From Pegea sp. RAD2-039 (Eukaryota; Chordata; Thaliacea; Salpida; Salpidae): DNA of 64,000 nt. Where the stretch lies: positions 2,728,001-2,792,000 of the forward strand of contig JAQGEQ010000084.1 in assembly GCA_034620365.1 (NCBI GenBank). The letters are read 5' to 3'. The notes under the pieces were generated by a model. It worked only from the letters and a program-made list of their open reading frames with translations, searched no databases and was not told where the DNA came from. The translations under genes were made by a program, and so were the position numbers. Shown one piece after another: positions 1 through 11,953 of this stretch; position 1 is the first letter of the stretch; the number at the start of each line of letters is the position of its first letter.

Positions 1-1
1 A

Positions 2-525
2 GCAGTTGAAGATTTAGAGCGCTTAACTCAAGATGAAATTGCAATCACTTTTTCTAACACAACTATTATAGACGCTGTTCTTGAACCTGATACGACAATT
101 TTAGATGCTTTACTCATGACGAAGGTTCATCTTTGGCTTTAGAATCTTTCTTTAATTAACAAATCACGGTTGAATAAAAAGTTAAAGAAATTGGTTTATT
201 AATCTAGAAAACTTATTTTTAATTCGTGTGTTTTTCTAAAATATTTATTAATAATTAAGCTTTTATTTTCTTTTCTTTTTATTAGATGCTTCAATCAAGT
301 GAGAATGCAGAAAACTTGATTAAGAGTAAAGCTGTTCGAATTAATGGACAAGTAACAACCTCTAGTCATCAAGTATTACTGTCAGATGTTCATGTTTTGA
401 TCAACAACATTACTCTTGTTACTATCGGCAAAAAACGTCATTGTTTACTAAGGTGGTCTCTACCAAGAATATCTCATAAAGAAGATGATTTTAAAGAAGA
501 TCAATTTGAGACTTATCCTCATTAA
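2..525 (+). CDS. YARS2: Mitochondrial tyrosyl-tRNA synthetase, C-terminal end (partial)
   Basis: Two exons of a gene that enters from the left edge: about 2-124 and 286-525 (stop TAA). YARS2 charges mitochondrial tRNA-Tyr with tyrosine in the matrix; only its C-terminal S4-like tRNA-binding domain is visible. Exon 1 carries an EPDTTILDAL stretch that corresponds to the family's DAGTTVLDT segment. Exon 2 carries VRINGQ, then LVTIGKKRHCLLRW at the end, matching the family's VSINHQQ and LLKIGKRNFYIIKW. The intron (125-285) ends in TTTTTATTAG; its donor GTTCAT is weak, so the first exon end could be off by a few bases. The catalytic domain lies outside the window. The protein ends with a short acidic extension after the domain. 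Recognition is by memory of the human C-terminus; no search was possible. Confidence 0.8.
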
Positions 526-3240
526 TATTCGTTAAACTTTATAATTATTTTTTTGTATTTGTGAAGAATATTTGAAATTAATCTCACTATAGACTTGTCT
601 ACAAGTCAAATATTTTTTTAAATTGAAACAGTTTGTTAGGCTGAGTTTCTTAAACATTTGAAGCTCTAAGCCCGCAATTCAGGGCCGTAGATTTTTTACA
701 CTAAAAATACTAAAAGTTCAATCAATTTACTGATAGGCGAACTTTCATATAAGTTCTTTAGCTTTATACAAGTCGAAAGTTCAAATAAAGTAGTTTCGAT
801 ATTTACTTTTAACTTTAATGACTACCAATTGAATTAGATCATGGGAGCAGTTTCACAGTTTACAGAAACCATGTTCATTAGTCAATAGGTTGCCGTTTCC
901 TAAAATCATTTTATTGAAAAAAAAGGTTCACAAATATTAAACAAAATGCACAAGTAGTTTTTAAAGTATTTCCTATCAAGTTAAGTTCCTCGTAAACTTC
1001 AGATCAAAGACCCAGTACAATTTTACATTAAGCTCTTCAACTAAAGATATGTTTAAGATCAGGGATTGTAGACACTATCTTCATAAAAGTGACAAATAAT
1101 TTCATTAATTGCAAAAAGAATCCATTTTATCTATATGACGTTTAAACAAATTTTTAGTAAGCGTTTAATGTCTTACAAGATGTCAGTAGGTTTAATGAAG
1201 TTGGAACATATTTTGAATTTTTACTAGCAAGCTGTGTTTTCACAAGTTTTTATAAATAAAAGCAGATATCATGCTTGTGGTTATTTTTCTTATTTAAGGA
1301 GTTATTAGAGAGAAAGCATGTATGTAGATCAAAAGTTATCTTCAGCCTAAGAAATCTCCAAAAACATGACTCACCGGTTTGGCTTTGTAAGTCAGTAGCA
1401 GTACTTTTACAAAAATTTTTGAGCAAAAGAAAAAATGATGATAGTATAAAGAGTAGTACAATGTACGAAGTTAGACGACCGGTTGAAAAATATTTTAACG
1501 TTTCTTTGAGGGATCTTGCCAGATGTTTTAATGCCATTTAATAAGATTTTGATGCTTTTATCTCACAGAATAACAATATGGATAGCCTCCAATCTACTAC
1601 ACCAAGCAATCGGATTGACAGTCCTGAAGATAAGATAGTGAGGGAAAGAAGAAGCTGTTTGGTTGATAAATCTAACAAACCTGTATCCGATAATGAAAGA
1701 GCTAAAAGCGTTGTTGGTTCAGATACTAAAGTTTGGGACGTTTATCTGGAGAACAAGGGAAGCAACAACGCGGAGTCTTGGTGATTCACCTGATCTATCA
1801 TTTTGTTTCATGGCCTTTTGTTATTTTGATTTAAAAATTTTTAATTATAGACAACATGAAGAGTAGTGACGGTCTAACTATTTGGTGTTAAGGAGTGTGC
1901 TGGGAAACAGAAAATTAAAATCAAAACTAGATCACATAAGTAAATGCTGAATTAAGAGTAACACATCTAGACTGATTTCAGAATGAGGACTTCCGATTAT
2001 GATTAAAGGAGCTAGTTTTACTACTTCAGACAGCTATAGCACCATGTGTGCTGGTTGCAGTTATATTTTGCACAGACTTGAATGCCGTTAAGCTCAGTTA
2101 AATAGTTATTATCAATTACATTATTGTGGTGATTTAGAATTATGTTTACTATGGTTTTCACGACTGAAAAATATAGTTATAGATATTTAGTATGTATTAA
2201 AATATTATCAGTCAAGCACATTGAACCGTCTATATATGTACTTCATCGTGGTATCTATTTTATTCAACTATCTTTTTAGATCGTCCTTCGAATCATAAAA
2301 GCTTACTTTTAGCAGCTATTAAAATTTATTTATGTTTAAAATTAAAAGTTTACGTTTTGTAAGCTTTTTTGTGATTTTTCTTTAAATTAAGAGATGCCTG
2401 ATAAATAAACTACCAAGCTAGGGTAAGAACCTCAAAAACTACAAAAGTTTGATAAATAATTATAGATATAATTTTTTGTTCGAAATTAATTTAAGCTGTT
2501 TAAAAGTTTTTGCAGAAACAAAAATAAAGGGTAAAAATAAAAGACTATCATTTAGTAAAATTCAGACTCTACTTTATTTTAAATAATCTTTTACTAAAAA
2601 CTAGATTTAGGTTAATACTTGTTTACAAATCTTATATGGTTCAAAGACTAGAACCAACAGTATAAGAATGATTGACTTTAGAAAGTTTCAGCTGTATTTT
2701 TTTTATTGAAGTAATTATTCTGTATATGCATTAAATTATAATTTTCTAAGTTAATATTATATCTTTTATAATGAATTAGTTGTATTTATTATATTTTTTC
2801 TTGCATTAAGTTTATTAATTTGCATTTAAACTAATTTCATAAATTTTGTAGATAATACATATAATCAGTTGAATTATTTAAGAAAAGTAATATCTTGGCT
2901 AAGATCTCAAATTAGCTTTATATTAAATGTAAATTTTTTAAAGTTTTATCATATACCTAAATAAAATTATAAAAATGATTTTTTTTGCATGGATTTGATT
3001 GTTATAACTGTCTAAACTTTGTATAAATTTTTATGAAACATAAGTTTTAACAAATTTCTATTAATTTTTGAAACATAATCTTATTCTTAAGTGTCATATC
3101 CTGTTAATTAATAAGTTTTTTTATATGAATGTTAATTACTATGACTTAGTTTTATAATAATTTGTTTCATTTACTTTTAGCCTTAATAGGGTATATAGAT
3201 TTATATCTAATTATTCAAAATTTATTTATTTTAAGTCAAG
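526..3240. other. Intergenic, AT-rich
   Basis: About 2.7 kb between YARS2 and the ICE1-like gene. It is mostly low-complexity AT-rich sequence. The only coding-like part is a less AT-rich patch at about 1250-1860, described separately. I see no RNA gene or clear mobile element in the rest. Confidence 0.6.
1275..1784 (+). pseudogene. Possible decayed reading frame interrupted by two stops
   Basis: One reading frame is open from 1275 to 1784 except for a double TAA TAA at 1539-1544. The first half encodes a basic segment containing EVRRPVEKYFNVSLRDLARC; the second half encodes a charged, serine-rich segment. The opposite strand is also open over 1250-1537, which is a warning sign for chance openness. 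No domain is recognised. It could be a dead gene, a transposon relic, or two exons of an unmodelled gene (an acceptor-like TTTTATCTCACAG sits just before 1574). I favour a relic, with low certainty. Confidence 0.2.
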
Positions 3241-6200
3241 ATGAATTCTCCTTTAGAAAATGTAAGTTTCTTGAATTAAATTTGAATTAAATCGTATGCA
3301 TAAAAAATTTAAGATACTTGTGAAAAATGTAATTTAACATAAATTTTATTGAATTAAACTCATAGATAATGTTCTTACTAAAAACTATTTTATAGATTAA
3401 TGGAAATCTAGCCAAAGAGAAAGTAGATGTACTATCGTGAGTTTCTTCTTTTTATGATAAATTATTTCAAATTTATCTAAAATTTTATTCCTTTTATAGT
3501 GATTGTTTAATTTACTTAGAAGCTTCAAAAAAGAAATTCATGGATTATGAAGAGATTATAAATAAATTAAAAAAAGAAAATAAAGTAAGTATGACTTAAT
3601 AAGAAGTTTCAATACAGACTGTATGTTTCATATTTTTCAGCACCTTGAAGAAGTCATTAAACCAACTTTGAAAAATCAAGAGTCTGAACTTAAGCAACTG
3701 TGAGCAAATTTTCCACCTCAGTTAATTAAAAAATTAAAAAAACTTCTATTGAATTTAAAGGCTTTTTAAGTTTCTTATTGGCATTTTATAGGTTATGGTT
3801 TATTGTTTGTTTGAATTATTATTATTCAGTATTAGTAATATTAAAATTATGTTTAGTATAAAATAAGTAGAGAAAATTAAGAAACTGGCAGCATTATATA
3901 TTACTTGTTAAGGAAATTACTTCAATCATGTTTTTCAATTTTATTGTATTAGTTTACCTTGTAGATTATGTTTGTTTTTGGAGTATTTTATAAATAAAGT
4001 TTAGTTAAATAATGATTATATGTTCACCTTTGAAATTATGCTTTTTCAATTAATGTTTGATTTTTATTTATTTAGGAGAAAAGAAGTTGAAGACCTTGTA
4101 TTAAGCAAGGTGCAAGCCAAGTTTGAATATGGTGATTATTTTGATATAAAAAAATTAATCATTATTATCTTTATATATGTAATAAAAAGAGTTAAAAACT
4201 ATTTAAGATTTTGATTTATCTAAATGTCAATGGTAATAATAGTTTAAATGTTTAACATACAGAGAAAAAAACAAAAGAAAGGCAAAGCATTATTGAAGAT
4301 CTCAACAAGAAGTTACAACTTTATACGAAGAAGAAATCAAAATGTAAAAAATCAATCTCAACTCAAACAATTGAAGAAGAACAAGCTGAAAAACAAACAA
4401 AAGAAACACAAACTACTGAATATACTGAAAGAGCTTCTACATCTTCCTCTGAAGACACACTTCAATCACATCCTAATAACTTGGAAGTTACTAGTAGTGA
4501 TCAACAGCGCACAAGTGAAGAAGAAATCTTAGCAGAAAAAAATGAAATCGAAGATCTCCTGCGCGACAATTTTCTTCTTTCATCTGTTCCTATTTCACCT
4601 GTAAATTCCATCTCTCATTTAGATAGATCTGAGGATGAAAGATCAGCTTTATGTGACTCTCAGATGAATGGATTCGTGAGTAGTTCGATGGTATCAATCG
4701 CTAACTCCACGATACTTTCAACAAATGCTAATGATCCGTTACCTGAAGTTTCATTGGATCAAATCTTTCAATTTACTGCGATTCCAAACATACTTCGACC
4801 AATCAATAGTTCACCTGAGTCCACATCTCATGATGAAGAGGTCAACAACCCCGGATTTGACCAACTATCACGTTGTATCTCAGATACTACCACTTCAGTG
4901 TTAATCACGAATCCTTGTGTTTCTATGACAACAGCTACAAATGATATTCTTCCTATCGCTCCTTTAACTTCCCAATCATCAGGCTTTTGTCATGAATCGC
5001 CTCCATCTCAATCACCAATGCAAGAACACATGGTTCCATCCATCACATCAATCGCGGCTCGTTCAATATCTTCCGCCTTTCACCAGCCACTAGATGCCAC
5101 TCTTGAGGTACCACCAGTAGATACTCAGGAAGCTTCAAGCTCTTTACAGCTGATAGAAACCTCACCTCGGCCGTTTGTTAGTTGCGCTAAGCGCTTGTTA
5201 AATGAAGCACCACTTGTTCCTCCCCCAAAAATTTCTAGGATATCTACAAATGATCTTAGCTCCTCCTCATATGAATACTCCAAGGATTTGGAATCAACTT
5301 TGAAAAAAATTGAAATGTTAGGAAAAGATGAGAGCTGCTACAAAAGACTGAGTGTCGCTGATGTGGGTTTTGTTGTTGTTTCAAAACAGCTTTCTTATCT
5401 AATTTTACTTTTTGTAATTTGATGGAATAATTTTTTATACTTTTAATTCAACTTTTTTATAATTAAAAAAAGTTCTTTTATTTATGAAGTAGTTTAGAAG
5501 TTTTTGTAAACAATAGTTGATCTATCAGTCCAACCAACATCTGAACATCTTTTTTTGTAGGTTGCTCATATACTTCGTTTTCTTTTTACTCCGACTTTCA
5601 ACCATAATTCATTGGAAAAGATGAGGGTTGCCTTGGAAACAATCACAGATATTCAAGATATTCTTACCGGGAAATGTATTGATGATTGGATGGCAAATAT
5701 TGTTCATCCATCAGAATATAAACTTCTCGACTCATTTATGTCCGTTGATATTCTCCGAGAACGTCAGTTTATCAAAAGCGCAATTGTTCCAACTATTTTA
5801 AAGATTCTTCTAAAGTAAATTTGATTTTATAATTTCTAACTTCAATCAAATGTTTACTTGATATAAAAATGTGCTTTCTAGATTGTCATGATAATTTTCT
5901 CGAGATTATATTAGACAATCTCACTTCTTAATCTCCATCACCATTTTTTACTTCAGATATTCATCTAGTTTAAAATGGCAAAAACACGCTGTTGATGACA
6001 AAAAGTTAGATAAGCTGTTGCAACCTTATTTTCTACCTGGTAAATGTCTACTGGCTAATCAATACTGCTGTTCACTTGTTCGTGTCCTATCTGTCTGTTG
6101 TAGTCTGAATAACGACTATAGGAGCTGCTTAGAGCTAACACGAATCTGTTGTTCATCTGATAAGTTTTTCCAATCTCTACTGTTGGCGTTTCAAATTGCA

Positions 6201-7639
6201 ATTTGCAACCCGATTCTATTTTCAAGAAAATATTTAATATCTGGAAAAGCTTGTAAGTACATTCTTAGTTGTAATCTTCTTAACAATTATTTGGCATTTT
6301 TACAATATTTAGTTGTAAGATGTTTAATTGTTTTAAATGATAATTTGTTGAATGATTTATATTTTCAGTGATCCTCTATATGAATATGTTGTCTTTCGGC
6401 TTACCGGTAGATAACGAATCTGATGTGTTTATTAATCAATCAATTGAAGACCAAAAAAAACAATTGCAAGAAATGGTTAATAACTTCTTTCAATCATAAT
6501 TCACCTTTAATTTATAAATATTTAGAAGAAAAAAATTGTTTTTATATTTTAAATATCTTCCTGATCAAATATTTTGATTTTAATTATAACTTAGAATTAA
6601 ATTATTTTTTTTAATAATAAATATCTTTTGAAAAATATTTCAATTTTTCATTGAAAGGCCGCAATGTTAAGTCAAATGGTCGGATTCCACGTGACCTGCA
6701 CATCAGAAGATCTTTATGATTCGTATGATAATTTATTCGAACAAATAGAAAGTAATATTAGGACAGCAAGTCTTATTGACGTATCAAATCACAAACAAAT
6801 TTGGGAATTGACTTTTGAAAATATGGTGGATTGTTACTCTGCAATCTCTATTATAACTCTGTCACGTGGAATTTGTCATGAAGCAGTCTTTAATGTAAGT
6901 AGATGTTTCCTCTCAACATTTGTAAGATGATCAATGAAATTTCTACTTTCAGTTATAACTTCCAAACTAAATTTTTCTAAATTTGTTTTTCTAGAAGCTC
7001 CTGCAGCGGTTAACAAATATGATTGAGTTAAATGATTTATATAAATCAGGTGGTTTGCAATCAAAATGTCTGCAGATGACTAACTCATGTGAAGAAGTAT
7101 TTATTGCTGTAATGTTGTCTATTACACACATAGTTGTAGCTATTACAAGTAGAAAGTTTGTTGGTTTTGAAGCAAATGGTTATTTCGAAGATACTTTGAC
7201 TATAATATTAGATAAAATGACAATTTTAATGAACTTAGCTATCATGGAAGAAGGTGGACATAGATGTTAGTAGATTTCATTCATAAAATGAATTTTGTAA
7301 AATTAAAAATATTAAAATAGTTAAATCTGATTTTCTACCAAATTTATCTGTTTCTTTTCAGTTTCAAGGAAAGTGGAGTCTGCCTTGCTAGTGGCAGTGC
7401 TTGAATTCGGATTTTTAAAACCAAAAGAAGTTCACGCGATTCTTTCAAGTTACGCTTTTACAAGCAGTTACTTTTTAGATTGTTCATTTAATTTCAAAAA
7501 GTACAAACATATTCTCTTACCTCAAATGACAGTCTTTTCATCTTCGGCTGAAATTATACCAAATGTTTTACAATATATCGACAAATTCAACCCTCGCAGA
7601 CCATTGTATCCCGTTTTTTTTAATAATTCAAAAGAATAA
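3241..7639 (+). CDS. ICE1: Probable ICE1-like subunit of the little elongation complex
   Basis: Twelve exons: 3241-3261, 3396-3436, 3500-3584, 3641-3699, 4076-4131, 4263-5362, 5561-5814, 5957-6252, 6369-6475, 6658-6894, 6995-7265, 7362-7639. All phases agree and the sum is 2805 nt (934 aa). ICE1 scaffolds the little elongation complex with ELL and ICE2 for RNA polymerase II transcription of snRNA genes in the nucleus. The N-terminus (about residues 1-130) is a Lys/Glu-rich coiled coil, the large sixth exon is a Ser/Thr-rich disordered linker, and the last 420 residues are helical. The C-terminal pattern KVESALLVAVLEF...LKPKEV resembles the human ICE1 end (EVQLAAIYAIYDL...NPKQA), and the LVRVLSVCC block resembles its ALRKLCQAIGD block. 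Identity is low and the protein is much shorter than human ICE1 (over 2200 aa), so the name is provisional; the gene structure is firmer than the name. The first coding exon has only 21 nt. Confidence 0.55.
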
Positions 7640-7640
7640 A
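7635..7640 (+). terminator. Poly(A) signal overlapping the ICE1-like stop codon
   Basis: AATAAA overlaps the TAA stop of the preceding gene. A second candidate lies at about 7784-7790. If the first is used the 3' UTR would be only a few tens of bases. Confidence 0.3.
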
Positions 7641-10600
7641 TTCTATTTTATACATTCTAACAAAAGCGTTCTTTTTTATTCAGTTTATGAGAAAACATTG
7701 TTTTATCTTCACCGTAATATGTGAAAATGATTGGTTGAAATTTTCATTTTTAATAGATTTATTTCAAACTAACATAATTTCTTTAAATAAATTTTTAGTA
7801 TCTAAATTAGCTTATTTTATTTGCAATTTTAGGTAACCAAAATTGGAAAAAAATATATAGAAATAAAACCAAAATGAAAATTAAGCAGGAAATACGAATC
7901 ATAATCTTACTGATTATTTTTTTACTAATTAAACATTTTTGATAAAAATATCCATATACCAACATGAAATATATTTTAAAGAACGTTTTTTAAAAAGTTG
8001 ACTAATGTTTGCTGCAAAAAAAATTAAAATACCATATATTATTTGTGCTTGATTTATGTGTACATTTATCTAAGCAGATGTTTAGATGCAAATAGAAAGA
8101 AAGTCCCTTGTAGCCTTGGCTGCTAGACGCAAGATTTATCGGCGAGGGAATTTTATCTTGACTTAGTGTTACAGGTAACGTAGACATACAGAGCAAGGTA
8201 CTAAATCAGATTATTTTGTATAAATTTCTTTTGAAACTACAACCGGTGTCACTAATAATACAACAGTTATTTGCATATTGCTATACAAACATTTTTAACG
8301 AGTTTAACACATCAGCCTTAGTGTAGAAACAGTAATTTTTTACCTGATAGAACAAGCTTAAATGCTATTAAAGATCTGTACATAGATTAATACAATCATT
8401 ATTAATTACTAATTCAAGCTGTATAAGTATAACATTTATCGTAAAATGAGCTATCACGTATTTAGATGAAGAACCTATCAACAAATCCATGCTGAGTAGT
8501 TTGAATTACTGGACAAAAATAGAAATAGAAATATTACAAAAAACTATTTTTTCAGTTCTTAAAGATATCCTGGCCACAATTTATAGAAGCAATAACACTT
8601 TACTGTTTAAAAATCTGATAGATAATTTTTAGTCACAGTTGTAAAGCTATTATTACTAAAATATTATTATTAGAACGTCAGAAGGAACGTTTTCTAAAAA
8701 ATAAGTTTGGATATACAAGAATGTAGTAGTATCTTATTGACGATTAATAAAACTTCAAAGAGATTTTTTAACTTTTTATATATCTATGTAAAGCAATCAA
8801 GCTACATTTAATGCAAACAAAAAAGCGTATTTGTGTTGGTAGTTTTTTTATTCCTTTTTTTCTACAAATTGTTCTTTATATTTTATAAGCTAAGTCTGTT
8901 AAAATATTTGGCTTTTAATTATAGGCTTTATTAACAAATACATAACTTTAGTTCACAATTTTGCTGTTTTTATATTTGGTAACACTGTTCAAATAACTAA
9001 TTATTTGGTGGGGTCTGTTTGTAATTTAGATCTAAGTGCCTGTGGCATTTAAAGTTTTTTGGATTTAAACTATGTCAGGTTTTCAACATCAATACACCAA
9101 CATTTACTATGTATCCAAATCATTTCAATTCTCACAATAAAGTTATATGATACAATTCTATACATTTGATTCTTCTACTTATTCCGTCAGAATTACAAAA
9201 AGTAGTCTACTATTTAAATTGATTACTTGAAATGAAATTAATGGCACTGTTTATTTGGCAGCAGAAATTTTATTTTTTGATTATAGTCACTACAATACTA
9301 CAATTGACTCTGAGTCACTATTTTCAACATAACAATTTGACAATTGTGAAAAATATTTTAAAACCAGATTGATTGTCACATTAGATTTTTCAATTTTGTT
9401 AATTGTGTGAAATATGTATATATATTTTTTAATTATTCTATACTTCATAACTTTTTTTAAATTAATCAATAATATCTGTAATTGGATTTTGATTTTTTAG
9501 TTTATAAACTGCTTATTTACTAGAATTATATATTGTCAGCTATTTTTGTTGTAACATAAATTGAACAGTTACATATATAAATAATTGTATAGCTTATATT
9601 ATAAATATTTTTAGAAAAATTTCAGTTCTTTGAATATTTTTATCAATTAATTCTAAACTTTGTAAATAATTTTTTATTTATCATAATAATGATTTATAGG
9701 TGAATCTTTGTGCTGTAAAAAATCTTATTCAGATATTTATTTAGAAAGTATTTACTCTAGTCTAAATTATTTTGTGTCCTAAACTAAATATTTTTTATTT
9801 TATGTTTAATTTTTACTCTGGGATTCAACAGTTATTCTTTCTGGAAATATCCTAAAATAGAATTTATGTTAAAAACGGTTTCAGTTAATTTATATAAAAT
9901 TTCTTATAGTTTTATAAAATTATTTTGTGTCTCATAGTTTGTTTTTCTTTATATTTGTTTAAGTTTAAAGTTACTTTTTCTCTTAGCACTAAGCTTATAA
10001 AATAAATATTTATGATATATAACTTAATGGTAACAAATATTTGAATAAGATATCAGTGCAAATTTTTATTCATATTTTAATTTGTTTTATGATTTTAAAG
10101 TTAAGGATATTTTCATTATATATTTAGTATTAAAATTATCAATTTAATTTTGAAATTGATCATTAATTTATGATTATTCTTTAAAATTAGTTGTAAGTCA
10201 TTTGCTTCTAATAAAGTATATATTGTTCTATCTTTAGTTACTTTTCTGATTAAGCTTTTTTTTAAACAATATTTAATATTATTGTATCCATTTTCATTTA
10301 ATTATTAAAATAATTAAGTACTAACAGTAAGTAAAGTACAGAATTTACTTGATAATAAAGTACTAACATTTAAATTTCTTATTATTCAATAGCTTATTGT
10401 TGTACTTTTACTATATTAATATTTGGAAAAATTTAGTTTGAAAATAAGTTTTCATCAGGTATTATTATTAATAAAATTATTAAGTTTCAATTTCACAATT
10501 GAGTAACTAAAATATTGAGTAGAAAATCATTTTTTTTTAGGTAATATTTTTGTAAATTTATCCTATTAAACTTTTCTTGTTTTTTGTTATTTTTAAATGA

Positions 10601-11936
10601 AATGTTAAGTACTTTATTGATTGACCCTTTTATCTGGTTGTTTAAAATTCATTTAACTTCTTATCTCATATTTTAAAACCTTTATACAGTAATCATGATT
10701 GTTTAAAGGCTTTTTTGTGCATTGTTTGATGCTTTATCTAATTTAAGATTTTTCATAAGATATGATAAAAATGTTAGGCAGATATAAATTAACCTAATTT
10801 TATGTTTGACTTCAATAAAAGAAGTTTAAATTAGTTTAATATACTTTTAGAAATAAAACTATTTACCAAATATATATCGAAATTATTTGCAAATAGTATT
10901 ACCAATTTTTGTTTAAATATTATTGGCAATGTTCCATAATCACTCCCTTTATAACAACATAAGTTATTGAAAGTTAAAACAAGTGCTAATGTTTTTTTAG
11001 TTTTATTTTGATTCTTTAATAATTTAATCATTTGTTTAATTGTTATAGTACAGGTTTGCATAAATATCTACATTCTAATGTAAAGTATATTACATTTTGC
11101 TTCAGTTGAGAACGGCCATGCTATAGAAATTAGGAAGATTCAGTTGTTTCCCATGTAACAGGATTCCACTCTCCATGTCAACAAGAATATGTAGTGGAAC
11201 AGAAATACTGATGCAGCTACCCCTTTTAGGAGCTGCCAGAACAACACTGACTACAGTGATGAACTTCATATGAGGCTTCAACTCTGGCATCAGTATCTCT
11301 TAAAAATATTGTCATAAAACAGACCAACAAGGCCCTTAGACCTGAGTTTTGATTCAAACTTATTTTGTCTATTTTTATAATGTTTATTTAAAAAACCCTA
11401 TTATTCTTGCAATTGTCTAAGTAGCTTTTATCTTAGCTGTATCTCATCAGAGCTGTAAGTTCTGGTTACTGTCTAAAGTTAGTCTACAAAAAAATTGTAT
11501 TAGTATTTTTGTATGAATAGATAAAGTATAGCATGAAGTGTTTTATTGGATTGAAATAAATAGAGATCCTATTTACCTACTAGTAGTTTCACAATACCAA
11601 ATGCCATATGTAAAATCATCTAGAAAGCTATTCAATTTTACTAAGGGTTACTTTTTGATCAATATTATTTGTATTGAATTTTATATATTTGTTTTACATG
11701 ATCATTTTTTTGGTTGATTGCATTTGTATATACTACATTTATTTGTAGTAAAAATATTTCAATAATAAATTTTTTTTGCCATTTTTTAAATATTTAACTT
11801 TTAATCAATCAAGCATATCTATTCTTAATATATAGCAAATATATTTGAAACCTAAAACTTTTGTCTTAGTTATCATGATAATTATCATTACGAGGATATT
11901 TGCTTATAATAAATCTCATTGTTTTCTTAGTTTTCA
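7641..11936. other. Intergenic, AT-rich with two less AT-rich patches
   Basis: About 4.3 kb without a supported gene. Most of it is poly-A/T-rich. Two short patches stand out by composition: about 8085-8200 and about 11099-11300. Both are open on the minus strand for about 62-64 codons, but I recognise no product. The second begins with a 24-nt motif repeated at 26550-26573. Confidence 0.5.
11099..11122 (+). repeat. 24-nt dispersed repeat, copy 1
   Basis: Matches the reverse complement of 26550-26573 at 21 of 24 positions (core GAGAAC-R-GCCATGCT preceded by GCTTCAG). The patch to about 11300 is less AT-rich than its surroundings and may be an old mobile-element fragment. Family not recognised. 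Confidence 0.45.
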
Positions 11937-11953
11937 GGGTTTTTATTGATAAA

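Noticed and set aside
1250..1537. Minus-strand open frame of 95 codons
   Set aside because: No family resemblance, no splice context; it mirrors the plus-strand frame.
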